Assembly (NCBI GenBank): GCA_029268165.1 | Contig: JAJUGM010000241.1 | Coordinates: 1 to 5,548 of the forward strand | Origin: Bacteroidota bacterium | GTDB taxonomy: Bacteria; Bacteroidota; Bacteroidia; Bacteroidales; UBA10428 | Reading direction: 5' to 3' | DNA: 5,548 nucleotides | Shown: positions 1-5,548 of the stretch, one piece after another | How positions within the stretch are numbered: position 1 is the first letter of the stretch | Layout: each line of letters begins with the position of its first letter | Made by a program: the position numbers and the translations under genes | Notes under the pieces: model-generated | Told to the model about the DNA's origin: nothing | Database searches by the model: none | The model's input: only the letters and a program-made list of their open reading frames with translations

Positions 1-76
1 ACCGGCCATTGCCATCCATAATAATGGCAACATGTCTGGGCAATTTTTCTCTGTTAATTTTATCCTTCAGATTCAT
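1..76 (-). CDS. uppS: Undecaprenyl diphosphate synthase (isoprenyl transferase), N-terminal fragment
   Basis: Only the first 25 codons are present; the gene runs off the left edge of the window. The fragment ends in LPRHVAIIMDGNGR (residues 12-25), the signature start of cis-prenyltransferases. Asp21 in the MDGNGR motif corresponds to the catalytic, magnesium-binding aspartate of the family. The enzyme adds isopentenyl units to farnesyl diphosphate to make the C55 carrier lipid used for peptidoglycan and surface polysaccharides, acting at the cytoplasmic face of the membrane. The ATG at 76 is supported by an AAAGGA ribosome-binding site four bases upstream and by the normal family N-terminus. 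It starts 10 bases after the stop of the DUF6089 gene, so the two are very likely co-transcribed. In many Bacteroidota bamA and ompH-like genes follow, but that lies outside the window. The identification is firm despite the short fragment. Confidence 0.95.
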   Translation of the reverse strand, partial: MNLKDKINREKLPRHVAIIMDGNGR

Positions 77-80
77 GTTT

Positions 81-86
81 TCCTTT
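81..86 (-). promoter_or_regulatory. Ribosome-binding site of uppS
   Basis: AAAGGA on the minus strand, four bases before the uppS ATG and immediately after the TAA stop of the upstream DUF6089 gene. It is the clearest Shine-Dalgarno-like sequence in the window; the other genes have weak ones or none. Its position at the upstream stop codon suggests that translation of the two genes may be linked (inference). Confidence 0.6.
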
Positions 87-746
87 TTACCTGTATGCCG
101 GACAATCCTGGGCAAATTTAAAAAACTTATAGGTAATAAATACAGCTAGATAGGAATACCAGTCATTATTATGCACCATCGAGTGAATTCCGGTAGGATT
201 TTCAACCCCGTCAATGCGGTCAGTAAATGTTTTTCTGAAACTCCATTCTGCTCCAGTACTGATTTTATCTGTTAAATTAAATTTAAAGCCGGCACCAAAA
301 AGAAAGGTAAAATGATGGCCGGTATTTACATTGGTTGAAATGGCCATAGTAAAGCCAATTCCGCAACTGACATAGGGAGTGCATTTATACTTCCCTACGT
401 TGGGTGTGAACGGCAGGAAGTTAAACTCAGCCTGAATGTTCAGGTCGAGCATGGTGGTATTGAATGAAACCGGCAAAAAAGCCCGGTCAGGATGCAGGAG
501 TTCAGAGAAATCAAGATCACTCCCACTGATTTGTGTATAATAAGCATTTCCACGTATGGCATAGCGCGGATTAATGTTAATCCTGTATATAACGCCGAAT
601 GCAGGCGAAGGGTTATAAAAATGCCTGTTTGGATTGATATCGCCCAAATAATAGGATATGCCACCTATTATTCCAAAGTTGGCATTACGTTGTGCGGTAA
701 TCCAACTACATGGATACAGCAGTAAAATAATCAGTAGTTTTCGCAT
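87..746 (-). CDS. DUF6089-family outer-membrane beta-barrel protein
   Basis: A 219-residue protein with a typical signal peptide (residues 1-19, MRKLLIILLLYPCSWITAQ), then a mature chain rich in alternating aromatic and polar strands. The GGISYYLGDINP segment (about residues 28-39) and EWSFRKTFTDRIDGV (about 167-181) match the pattern I know from DUF6089 proteins of Bacteroidota. The chain ends in a probable last membrane strand, WYSYLAVFITYKF. It is expected to sit in the outer membrane; its molecular function is not established. The reading frame extends upstream to a TTG at 779, but that would add 11 residues before the signal peptide and the TTG lies inside the candidate -7 promoter element, so the ATG at 746 is preferred. 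It has no clear Shine-Dalgarno sequence. It lies 10 bases upstream of uppS, as in many Bacteroidota. In some of these an NAD kinase gene comes first; here DUF6089 is the first gene of the operon. Confidence 0.85.
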   Translation of the reverse strand: MRKLLIILLLYPCSWITAQRNANFGIIGGISYYLGDINPNRHFYNPSPAFGVIYRININPRYAIRGNAYYTQISGSDLDFSELLHPDRAFLPVSFNTTMLDLNIQAEFNFLPFTPNVGKYKCTPYVSCGIGFTMAISTNVNTGHHFTFLFGAGFKFNLTDKISTGAEWSFRKTFTDRIDGVENPTGIHSMVHNNDWYSYLAVFITYKFFKFAQDCPAYR

Positions 747-776
747 TATTAAATAAAATGGTGTATCAATTAAACG

Positions 777-803
777 CAAAGTAACAGAATTTTAGCGCGC
801 AAA
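777..803 (-). promoter_or_regulatory. Candidate promoter of the DUF6089-uppS operon
   Basis: On the minus strand TTACTTTG (784 down to 777) matches seven of eight positions of the Bacteroidota -7 consensus TAnnTTTG and ends 30 bases before the ATG at 746. A TTTG lies upstream at 803 down to 800, but the 15-base spacer is shorter than the roughly 19-21 usual for a -33 element, so this part is weak. The TTTG half of the -7 element would be read as leader, not coding sequence, which fits the choice of the ATG at 746. Confidence 0.45.
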
Positions 804-811
804 AATAAAAA

Positions 812-850
812 AAATGATAAAAAATGTTAAATCCTTGATAGTTATCATTT
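812..850. repeat. 9-base inverted repeat, possible operator
   Basis: AAATGATAA at 812-820 is the exact reverse complement of TTATCATTT at 842-850, with 21 bases between the arms. The right arm overlaps the smaller palindrome TGATAGTTATCA at 836-847. It lies upstream of the DUF6089 promoter element. The arms are AT-rich, so chance is possible, and the long loop makes a transcript hairpin unlikely; a protein-binding site is the alternative. Confidence 0.25.
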
Positions 851-888
851 CCTGAAAGCATATATACATGATAGACGAAATAACTCAA

Positions 889-904
889 TTTGATCGATTT
901 TGAT
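889..904 (+). repeat. Tandem TTTGAT direct repeat, 10-base period
   Basis: TTTGAT occurs at 889-894 and again at 899-904, one helical turn apart, with CGAT between them. It lies about 80 bases upstream of the TldD-side -7 element. The spacing would suit side-by-side binding of a regulator, but two six-base copies in AT-rich DNA are weak evidence. Confidence 0.2.
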
Positions 905-984
905 TATGCATTTATTAATACATATATTTATGAACCAGTCGTTTAAAATATGTTACATCCGTCATATTTTACAATATTTTTTAA

Positions 985-992
985 TTACTTTG
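985..992 (+). promoter_or_regulatory. Candidate -7 promoter element of the TldD-like gene pair
   Basis: TTACTTTG matches seven of eight positions of the Bacteroidota -7 consensus TAnnTTTG. It is the same octamer as in the divergent promoter, and it ends 33 bases before the ATG at 1026, nearly the same distance as on the other side. No clear TTTG is found at the expected -33 distance, so the call rests on the -7 element, its position and its twin. Confidence 0.4.
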
Positions 993-1025
993 TGTAAAAT
1001 AAAGTAATCACAGTATATTATTGAA

Positions 1026-2717
1026 ATGCAAAAATTCAAAAATCTCATATTTGCTTTAATACTTGTCATTCCGGCAGGAGGTAATATAGAAGCTCAGGAC
1101 ACTTTAATGCTCTTGCTTGATAAAGTATTTACTGCCCTTGAAGAGGAATATAAAGAAAAAGAACAGCCTCCCTATTTCATCGATATTAGGGTTCATGAAA
1201 TAAAATCAAATCTACTACGGTATTCATTCGGTATTCTGACCGCCCAAAATGCAACACACACCAGGCTGGCAACAACACGTATGAGAATAGGCAGTTATGA
1301 AAAAGACAATACTTCTGCTGAAGCCGGAGAAGGAAATACGAACCTCAGGAGTTTTGTGAATACTGACAGAATTCCTTTAGATAATGATTCATTGTCGCTG
1401 TTTAGATCACTCTATCAGAATTTGCAAATTACTTACAAATACACATTGCAGCAATATAAAACGTCATTAAAAAAAGAAAGTAAGCAGGAAGACAAGGAAA
1501 ATGTACCTTCTTTTTCGCGTGAGAAAACATCAGTTTATTTTGAATTGCCACCTGAATCACAAATGAATGACAAATCATTTACTGAATGGAAAGGGTTATT
1601 GAAAGAAATTGCCAAGGATATTTCGTCGGACAGTGATGTTGTTAATAGTGAAGTGGCTATGCTGATTATGGAAGAACGGATTTATTATCTTAATTCAGAA
1701 GGATCACGTATAATACAAAACAGACCTCAGTGCCAGATACAGCTGATGTTTGCTGTAAAAACCCGAAGTGGTAATGTTGCGCCGATTGTAAAATCGTATA
1801 TAGGCCAATCTATGGTAGCTTTACCTTCAGCCGATGAGCTGAAAGTAGAAGTAATACAAATCAAACAAATACTGAAAGATTTGAAAAATGCCCCGCCGGC
1901 TGACCCTTATGCAGGACCTGCAATTTTGTCGCCCGAAGCGGCCGGTGTATTCTTTCACGAAATATTCGGGCATCGCATTGAAGGACAAAGACTGAAAAAC
2001 ATATATGATAATCAAACCTTTAAAGATAAGTTTGGTAAAAAGGTAATTAATGAAAACATATCCATAATTTCTGATCCAACAATCAAAGACTATAATGGTA
2101 TTCCGCTTTTCGGTAGTTATAAATACGATGATGAAGGAGTTGCCGGAAGGCCTGTTGTCATTATTGAGAATGGTATATTAAAAAATTATCTTATGTCGCG
2201 GGTACCTGTAAAAGATCTTTTACAATCTAACGGACATGGCCGTGCACAGGTAGGTTTGGCACCCTTCAGCAGGCAGTCGAATCTGATCATTAAGTCAAAA
2301 AACAAAGTAAGCGATATGGTTATGCGAAAAATGTTGATCAGAGAATGTAAGAAGCAGGGAAAACCCTATGGATATTACATTAAAGAAGTTTACGGGGGTT
2401 TTACTACAACCGATGTATTTTCTCCTCAGGTCTTTAATATAATACCAACAGTTGTTTACCGTGTTTATACCGATGGCAGGCCTGATGAACTTGTGCGAGG
2501 GGTCAATTTTATCGGTACACCGCTTACAGTTTTTTCTGAAATTATTGCAGCCGGCGAAAAATATGAAGTATTTAATGGCTTTTGTGGAGCAGAGTCAGGG
2601 AATATACCGGTGTCAACCGTAAGCCCGGCTTTTCTAATCAAGAAGATAGAAACCCAGCGAATTCCTGAAACCAAAGTTGTTATTCCTTCTTTGCAATCAC
2701 CTATTGAAGAAAAGTAA
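1026..2717 (+). CDS. Exported TldD/PmbA-family zinc metallopeptidase, catalytic-type subunit
   Basis: A 563-residue protein related to TldD (MEROPS M103 type). Residues 1-24 form a signal peptide: two lysines, a hydrophobic run, then a likely cut near EAQ/D. There is no lipobox, so a soluble protein outside the cytoplasm is expected. The metal site is visible: HEIFGH at 311-316 is the HExxxH motif (His311, His316, Glu312 as the catalytic glutamate), and Cys520 in the FCGAESGNIPVS stretch sits where TldD supplies its third zinc ligand. Other family-like segments are NSEGS (223-227), ENGILKN (381-387), SNGH (401-404) and GYYIKEVYGGFTTTDVF (449-465). It is longer than the roughly 480 residues of E. 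coli TldD because of the signal peptide and a larger N-terminal half, including a charged, probably flexible linker near 145-168. The next gene begins 2 bases after its stop and encodes an inactive-looking paralogue, the likely partner. Known TldD/TldE complexes cleave peptides such as the microcin B17 leader in the cytoplasm; the substrate here is unknown. No obvious Shine-Dalgarno sequence precedes the ATG. Confidence 0.88.
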   Translation: MQKFKNLIFALILVIPAGGNIEAQDTLMLLLDKVFTALEEEYKEKEQPPYFIDIRVHEIKSNLLRYSFGILTAQNATHTRLATTRMRIGSYEKDNTSAEAGEGNTNLRSFVNTDRIPLDNDSLSLFRSLYQNLQITYKYTLQQYKTSLKKESKQEDKENVPSFSREKTSVYFELPPESQMNDKSFTEWKGLLKEIAKDISSDSDVVNSEVAMLIMEERIYYLNSEGSRIIQNRPQCQIQLMFAVKTRSGNVAPIVKSYIGQSMVALPSADELKVEVIQIKQILKDLKNAPPADPYAGPAILSPEAAGVFFHEIFGHRIEGQRLKNIYDNQTFKDKFGKKVINENISIISDPTIKDYNGIPLFGSYKYDDEGVAGRPVVIIENGILKNYLMSRVPVKDLLQSNGHGRAQVGLAPFSRQSNLIIKSKNKVSDMVMRKMLIRECKKQGKPYGYYIKEVYGGFTTTDVFSPQVFNIIPTVVYRVYTDGRPDELVRGVNFIGTPLTVFSEIIAAGEKYEVFNGFCGAESGNIPVSTVSPAFLIKKIETQRIPETKVVIPSLQSPIEEK

Positions 2718-2719
2718 AT

Positions 2720-4474
2720 ATGATTACGCTTAATAAAAATATACCGAATTTTCTGTTCATTACAGTTGTGCTGTTACTTACCAGTGCTTATGATTATTCA
2801 ACCACAAAGGGACAGGAAATCACACAATCTTTTCGTGATAGCATTTTTATTTCTGCCTTGAGGGATGAACTCACACGTAGTTTGAGCAACCTTGAGGACC
2901 CGGAAGCTGGAAAGCCTTTTTTTATAAGCTATTGCATGCTTAACGGAGTATTGACCAGCGTACAGGCAATGATGGGTGCGCTGACAGAATCATCAGATAC
3001 GGAGGTAGGCGACTGGTACCTCAGGCTTATGATGGGAAGTTATGAGCGAAATGATGAAAATTTTATTGATCCGTTGAACCAGCAACAAAATGAGTATAGC
3101 ATACAAATAGGATGTCCCATCGAGCCTGATTACTGGGGAATCCGGAAAGCTTTCTGGTGGAATACAGATAATGTTTTTCGTTCAGCAGTAAAAAATTATA
3201 AAAATAAACTTCAGGCAATAAAAGAATATCCGTTAGATCCTGAAACCGATAAATTACCTGATTATACCAAATCAGAACCAGTTAAAATCTGGATTCCAGG
3301 AACAATTCACGATGTTTCAAGAAAACAAGCAGAAAATGTTGTAAAAGAAATTTCAGGCTTGTTCAGAAATAATGATGAAATTGAACACTCAGTCGCTTCC
3401 TTCACTGCAATAAGTTCAACTGTTTATATGGTAAATTCAGAAGGCTCAGAAGTCAGAATTCCTCTTAATATCAGTGTATTAAACATAACACCGGGTGTCA
3501 GGGACGATGAGGATGAAATATTACATGAAAACATTACGTATATAGCTCCTTCAGTTGAGTCTTTACCCCCAATTGATAGTATGAAACAATCAGCATTGCA
3601 GCTTGGAAAATATTTACTGAGGTTAAAAAACATTGACGAAAGATCAGAAGAATATAACGGACCTGTGTTGTTGATGAACCAGGCAGCTGCTTATGGATTC
3701 CTCTCAGCGCTTTTTGAAGGAGACAATAAACTTATTGCTTCACGTGAACCTCTGGTTTACAGCATGAAAAAGAACCTGCTTCAGCGGGATAAACAATCGG
3801 TTGAAGCAAAATTCGATAAAAGAATAGTCTCAAAGGACCTAACCGTTACCGTTCATCCCCATTTGAAGGAATATGCCGGCACCGAGCTTATGGGGAAAAT
3901 CATTGTGGACGCAGAAGGTGTAATCCCTCCAGATACCGTTACACTTATAGAAAACGGCATTTTAAAGAATCTTCTGAGCAATCGGATTCCAACTCCTAAA
4001 GTATCCCGATCAAATGGTCATTACCGCTTTGGATTCAGAACGGGAGGATTTATTCTGGACGATGCTCCGAGCATTGTTAAAATAAGTTCCTCAGTTACTT
4101 TTGATCCTGACGCACTTAAAAAACAATTAATTGATTTATCCGAAGAAAGGGGTCTGGAATATGCTTATATTATTAAACCTTTGATTCCGTCAGCAAGCTA
4201 TAGCCCTTTATGTTATTATCAGGTTGAATTAAATACAGGCAGGGAAAAACTTGTTAAGCCGTTGGTACATGAGGACATAACTTTAAATGATTTGAATAAA
4301 AGAATTTATCTGAGCAACCAGAATTATGTTACCAATATTCTGTCTGGTTCGTATTCACAATATGGGAGCAATTTTTCAGCCGGATTTCCGGTTTCCATGA
4401 TTGTACCCGATGCACTGTTGCTTGAAGATATTACCCTCAGACAACTTTCAAATGATCTGGATTTTGAGTATTAG
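2720..4474 (+). CDS. Exported TldE/PmbA-like paralogue lacking the zinc site
   Basis: A 584-residue protein paralogous to the preceding one. Shared segments occur in the same order: GSYE (106-109; 89-92 in the first protein), VNSEGS (238-243), ENGILKN (411-417) and SNGH (431-434), with a constant offset of 30 residues between the last two. Where the first protein has HEIFGH, this one reads LSALFE (328-333). The C-terminal cysteine is also missing: SQYGSNFSAGFPVS stands in its place. No metal catalysis is expected, matching the role of TldE (PmbA), the non-catalytic half of the known heterodimer. The N-terminus has a hydrophobic stretch (about 11-23) that fits a signal peptide; the cut site is unclear. 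A membrane anchor is possible but less likely. The ATG at 2720 follows the upstream stop by 2 bases, with only a weak purine-rich site, so the two are almost certainly co-transcribed and probably translationally coupled. Similarity to TldE itself is weaker than to its neighbour, so the partner role is inferred from the pair. Confidence 0.8.
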   Translation: MITLNKNIPNFLFITVVLLLTSAYDYSTTKGQEITQSFRDSIFISALRDELTRSLSNLEDPEAGKPFFISYCMLNGVLTSVQAMMGALTESSDTEVGDWYLRLMMGSYERNDENFIDPLNQQQNEYSIQIGCPIEPDYWGIRKAFWWNTDNVFRSAVKNYKNKLQAIKEYPLDPETDKLPDYTKSEPVKIWIPGTIHDVSRKQAENVVKEISGLFRNNDEIEHSVASFTAISSTVYMVNSEGSEVRIPLNISVLNITPGVRDDEDEILHENITYIAPSVESLPPIDSMKQSALQLGKYLLRLKNIDERSEEYNGPVLLMNQAAAYGFLSALFEGDNKLIASREPLVYSMKKNLLQRDKQSVEAKFDKRIVSKDLTVTVHPHLKEYAGTELMGKIIVDAEGVIPPDTVTLIENGILKNLLSNRIPTPKVSRSNGHYRFGFRTGGFILDDAPSIVKISSSVTFDPDALKKQLIDLSEERGLEYAYIIKPLIPSASYSPLCYYQVELNTGREKLVKPLVHEDITLNDLNKRIYLSNQNYVTNILSGSYSQYGSNFSAGFPVSMIVPDALLLEDITLRQLSNDLDFEY

Positions 4475-4519
4475 TTTATGAACTCTACAAATGCTGATTC
4501 ATTGATCATCTGTACTCTA
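4475..4519. other. Short convergent intergenic gap
   Basis: These 45 bases separate the ends of the plus-strand TldD-like pair and the minus-strand tilS-HEAT unit. A 4-base stem (TGAT/ATCA around 4495) is all I can find, with no GC-rich hairpin or T-run. I cannot support an intrinsic terminator for either direction. Confidence 0.5.
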
Positions 4520-5047
4520 TTATCCTTCTTCAACAGAAACCACTTTGATAAGTTCCTTATAAAGAGGATATTTTTCAACTGATATGCGGTCATTCATTTC
4601 TTTGAGCAAACGGATGCATTTGCTTTTCATATCATTGCCAGCATTTAAAATTGCTTCTTCAATCACTGAGAAAGCTTCAACAGCTGTTTGATAATCAGCC
4701 TCAGTAAATATTTTTATAAAAGCCGGAATATGGCTGCTAAAGTCAATGCCTGACTGCCAGCATGCAGCAACTATTGAAGTATAATCCTCTCCGAGGTTCA
4801 TGTTTTCGAGCGCGTCAACAATAATTGGCGCTGCTGCCTGCACCTTTATTTCACTCACTACCATCACTACGCTTTTCCGGATAATTTCATTTACTGATGG
4901 ATTCAGCAACTTAAACATAAAAGGCAACATGGTTATACTGCCTTTATTTCGTATTTCGCGAATGGCTGTAAGGACATCAACAGGCGAATGGCTTTCCAGC
5001 AATCTTATCCATTCTTTTTCCTGTGCAGTAATTTTTTCTGAGTTCAT
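4520..5047 (-). CDS. Small HEAT-repeat-like helical protein
   Basis: A 175-residue protein with no signal peptide or membrane segment, so probably cytoplasmic. It appears to be all helical. Paired amphipathic helices recur at about 22-48, 53-82, 88-115 and 119-150, with alternating hydrophobic residues as in HEAT repeats, for example IIRKSVVMVVSEIKVQAAAPIIVDALE at about 55-81. HEAT repeats act as protein-binding scaffolds; nothing here suggests an enzyme, and the partner is unknown. Its ATG is 7 bases after the tilS stop, so it is very likely co-transcribed with tilS. Another ATG at 5054, overlapping the tilS stop as TAAATG, is out of frame, so 5047 is preferred. There is no clear Shine-Dalgarno sequence, and translation may depend on ribosomes finishing tilS. 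The HEAT assignment is by pattern only; a generic helical-repeat protein is the alternative. Confidence 0.7.
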   Translation of the reverse strand: MNSEKITAQEKEWIRLLESHSPVDVLTAIREIRNKGSITMLPFMFKLLNPSVNEIIRKSVVMVVSEIKVQAAAPIIVDALENMNLGEDYTSIVAACWQSGIDFSSHIPAFIKIFTEADYQTAVEAFSVIEEAILNAGNDMKSKCIRLLKEMNDRISVEKYPLYKELIKVVSVEEG

Positions 5048-5054
5048 TATTCAT

Positions 5055-5548
5055 TTAATTAATAATTTCAGCCTGGTAATTTATCTGTAAAACATCCCGG
5101 GTTAACGGGGTAACCTTATATCTATCATCAGTTCTTAGTCCAATTACCCATATAATATCTCCGCCTGATTCAAGAATCCATATTTTTTTCTTGTCAGGTA
5201 GAGGTATTTTGTGATCAGTGAAAAAATCACTTAATTTTTTCCTTCCTTTCATGCCCAAAGGATAAAAGTAATCACCTTTTTTCCAGTTCCTGATAATTAA
5301 AGGAAAGTGTAGCTTGCTGGTATCAAATGATGCAATACAATTATCTTTTGGAATGGAATGGTTTTCACTATTTTGAATATTACTGAATACTAGACGAACC
5401 GGGAATTCTACCACTGCTGTGCCTTCAGGAATTATATAAGTCTTGTCGGCAATAGATTGCAAAGGTTGAATAATGATAAATGAACGATCGACGGTAATTT
5501 CGTGTGAGGCTGAAAGAAACCTTTTACCTGTCTGACCATCGAGTGCCC
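5055..5548 (-). CDS. tilS: tRNA(Ile)-lysidine synthetase, C-terminal part
   Basis: The 3' end of a gene that enters from the right edge; 163 codons plus two leftover bases are visible. TilS attaches lysine, using ATP, to the wobble cytidine of the tRNA-Ile with a CAU anticodon, so that it reads AUA instead of AUG. The visible part lacks the N-terminal PP-loop ATPase domain (outside the window) but holds the C-terminal domain. Its first visible residues are ALDGQTGKRFLSASHEITVDR, split here as ALDGQTGKRF and LSASHEITVDR, resembling the family's linker before that domain. It then has the hallmark IIRNWKKGDYFYPLGM, followed by GRKKLSDFFTDHKIP and WVIGLRTDDRYKVT. The frame is open to the window edge, so the TTG at 5462 is not the start. 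The HEAT-like gene follows after 7 bases. Confidence 0.92.
   Translation of the reverse strand, partial: ALDGQTGKRFLSASHEITVDRSFIIIQPLQSIADKTYIIPEGTAVVEFPVRLVFSNIQNSENHSIPKDNCIASFDTSKLHFPLIIRNWKKGDYFYPLGMKGRKKLSDFFTDHKIPLPDKKKIWILESGGDIIWVIGLRTDDRYKVTPLTRDVLQINYQAEIIN

Larger units (their letters stand above)
747..1025. other. AT-rich divergent intergenic region
   Basis: This 279-base stretch separates the minus-strand DUF6089-uppS operon from the plus-strand TldD-like pair. It holds a candidate promoter for each direction, a 9-base inverted repeat (812-820 with 842-850), a nested imperfect-centre palindrome TGATAGTTATCA (836-847), and two TTTGAT copies exactly 10 bases apart (889-894, 899-904). 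I see no convincing gene, structured RNA or terminator in it. Only a 25-codon open frame at 930-1007 is present, and it overlaps the plus-strand promoter element. Confidence 0.7.

Noticed and set aside
747..779. Longer DUF6089 protein starting at a TTG at 779
   Set aside because: It would place 11 residues before a complete signal peptide, and the TTG lies within the candidate -7 element.
930..1007. A 25-codon plus-strand open frame beginning ATG AAC CAG
   Set aside because: It has no ribosome-binding site, no recognisable product, and overlaps the candidate promoter of the TldD-like pair; chance is likely in AT-rich DNA.
1026..4474. Peptide natural-product cluster, since TldD/TldE can mature such peptides
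   Set aside because: No precursor peptide, cyclase or transporter is visible nearby, and both proteins appear to be exported, so the sequence does not support it.
4475..4519. Bidirectional terminator between the convergent genes
   Set aside because: Only a 4-base AT-rich stem and no T-run are present.
4800..5090. Plus-strand open frame of 96 codons
   Set aside because: It is antisense to the HEAT-like gene and the tilS end, which have coherent proteins; its translation resembles nothing recognisable.
5055..5462. Separate 135-residue gene starting at the TTG at 5462
   Set aside because: The frame continues upstream to the window edge with TilS-like residues, so this is the interior of tilS.

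Overview
The window looks like chromosomal DNA of a member of the Bacteroidota, most likely Bacteroidales or a relative (inference). Four things point there. It is AT-rich. It carries a DUF6089 outer-membrane protein directly before uppS, a Bacteroidota-type pairing. Shine-Dalgarno sequences are mostly weak or absent. TTACTTTG elements resembling the Bacteroidota -7 promoter consensus (TAnnTTTG) lie upstream of two genes. No mobile element, CRISPR array, tRNA or rRNA was seen.

Layout. Positions 1-746, minus strand: the first 25 codons of uppS (undecaprenyl diphosphate synthase, cut by the window edge), preceded in the transcript by a DUF6089-type beta-barrel protein. Positions 747-1025: an AT-rich divergent intergenic region with a candidate promoter for each side and small repeats. 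Positions 1026-4474, plus strand: two tandem genes, 2 bases apart, for exported TldD/PmbA-family proteins. The first keeps the HExxxH zinc motif and the C-terminal cysteine; the second is a paralogue that has lost all three ligands. Positions 4475-4519: a short convergent gap without an obvious terminator. Positions 4520-5548, minus strand: a small HEAT-repeat-like protein directly downstream of the 3' part of tilS (tRNA-Ile lysidine synthetase, cut by the window edge).

How the genes fit together. uppS (lipid carrier for envelope polymers) and the DUF6089 barrel belong to an envelope-biogenesis operon. tilS is translation housekeeping, with the HEAT-like gene probably co-transcribed. The TldD-like pair is the most interesting part. 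It repeats the one-active, one-inactive arrangement of the cytoplasmic TldD/TldE heterodimer, but both proteins begin with a signal peptide, so an extracytoplasmic two-subunit metallopeptidase is the natural hypothesis. Its substrate cannot be read from this window.
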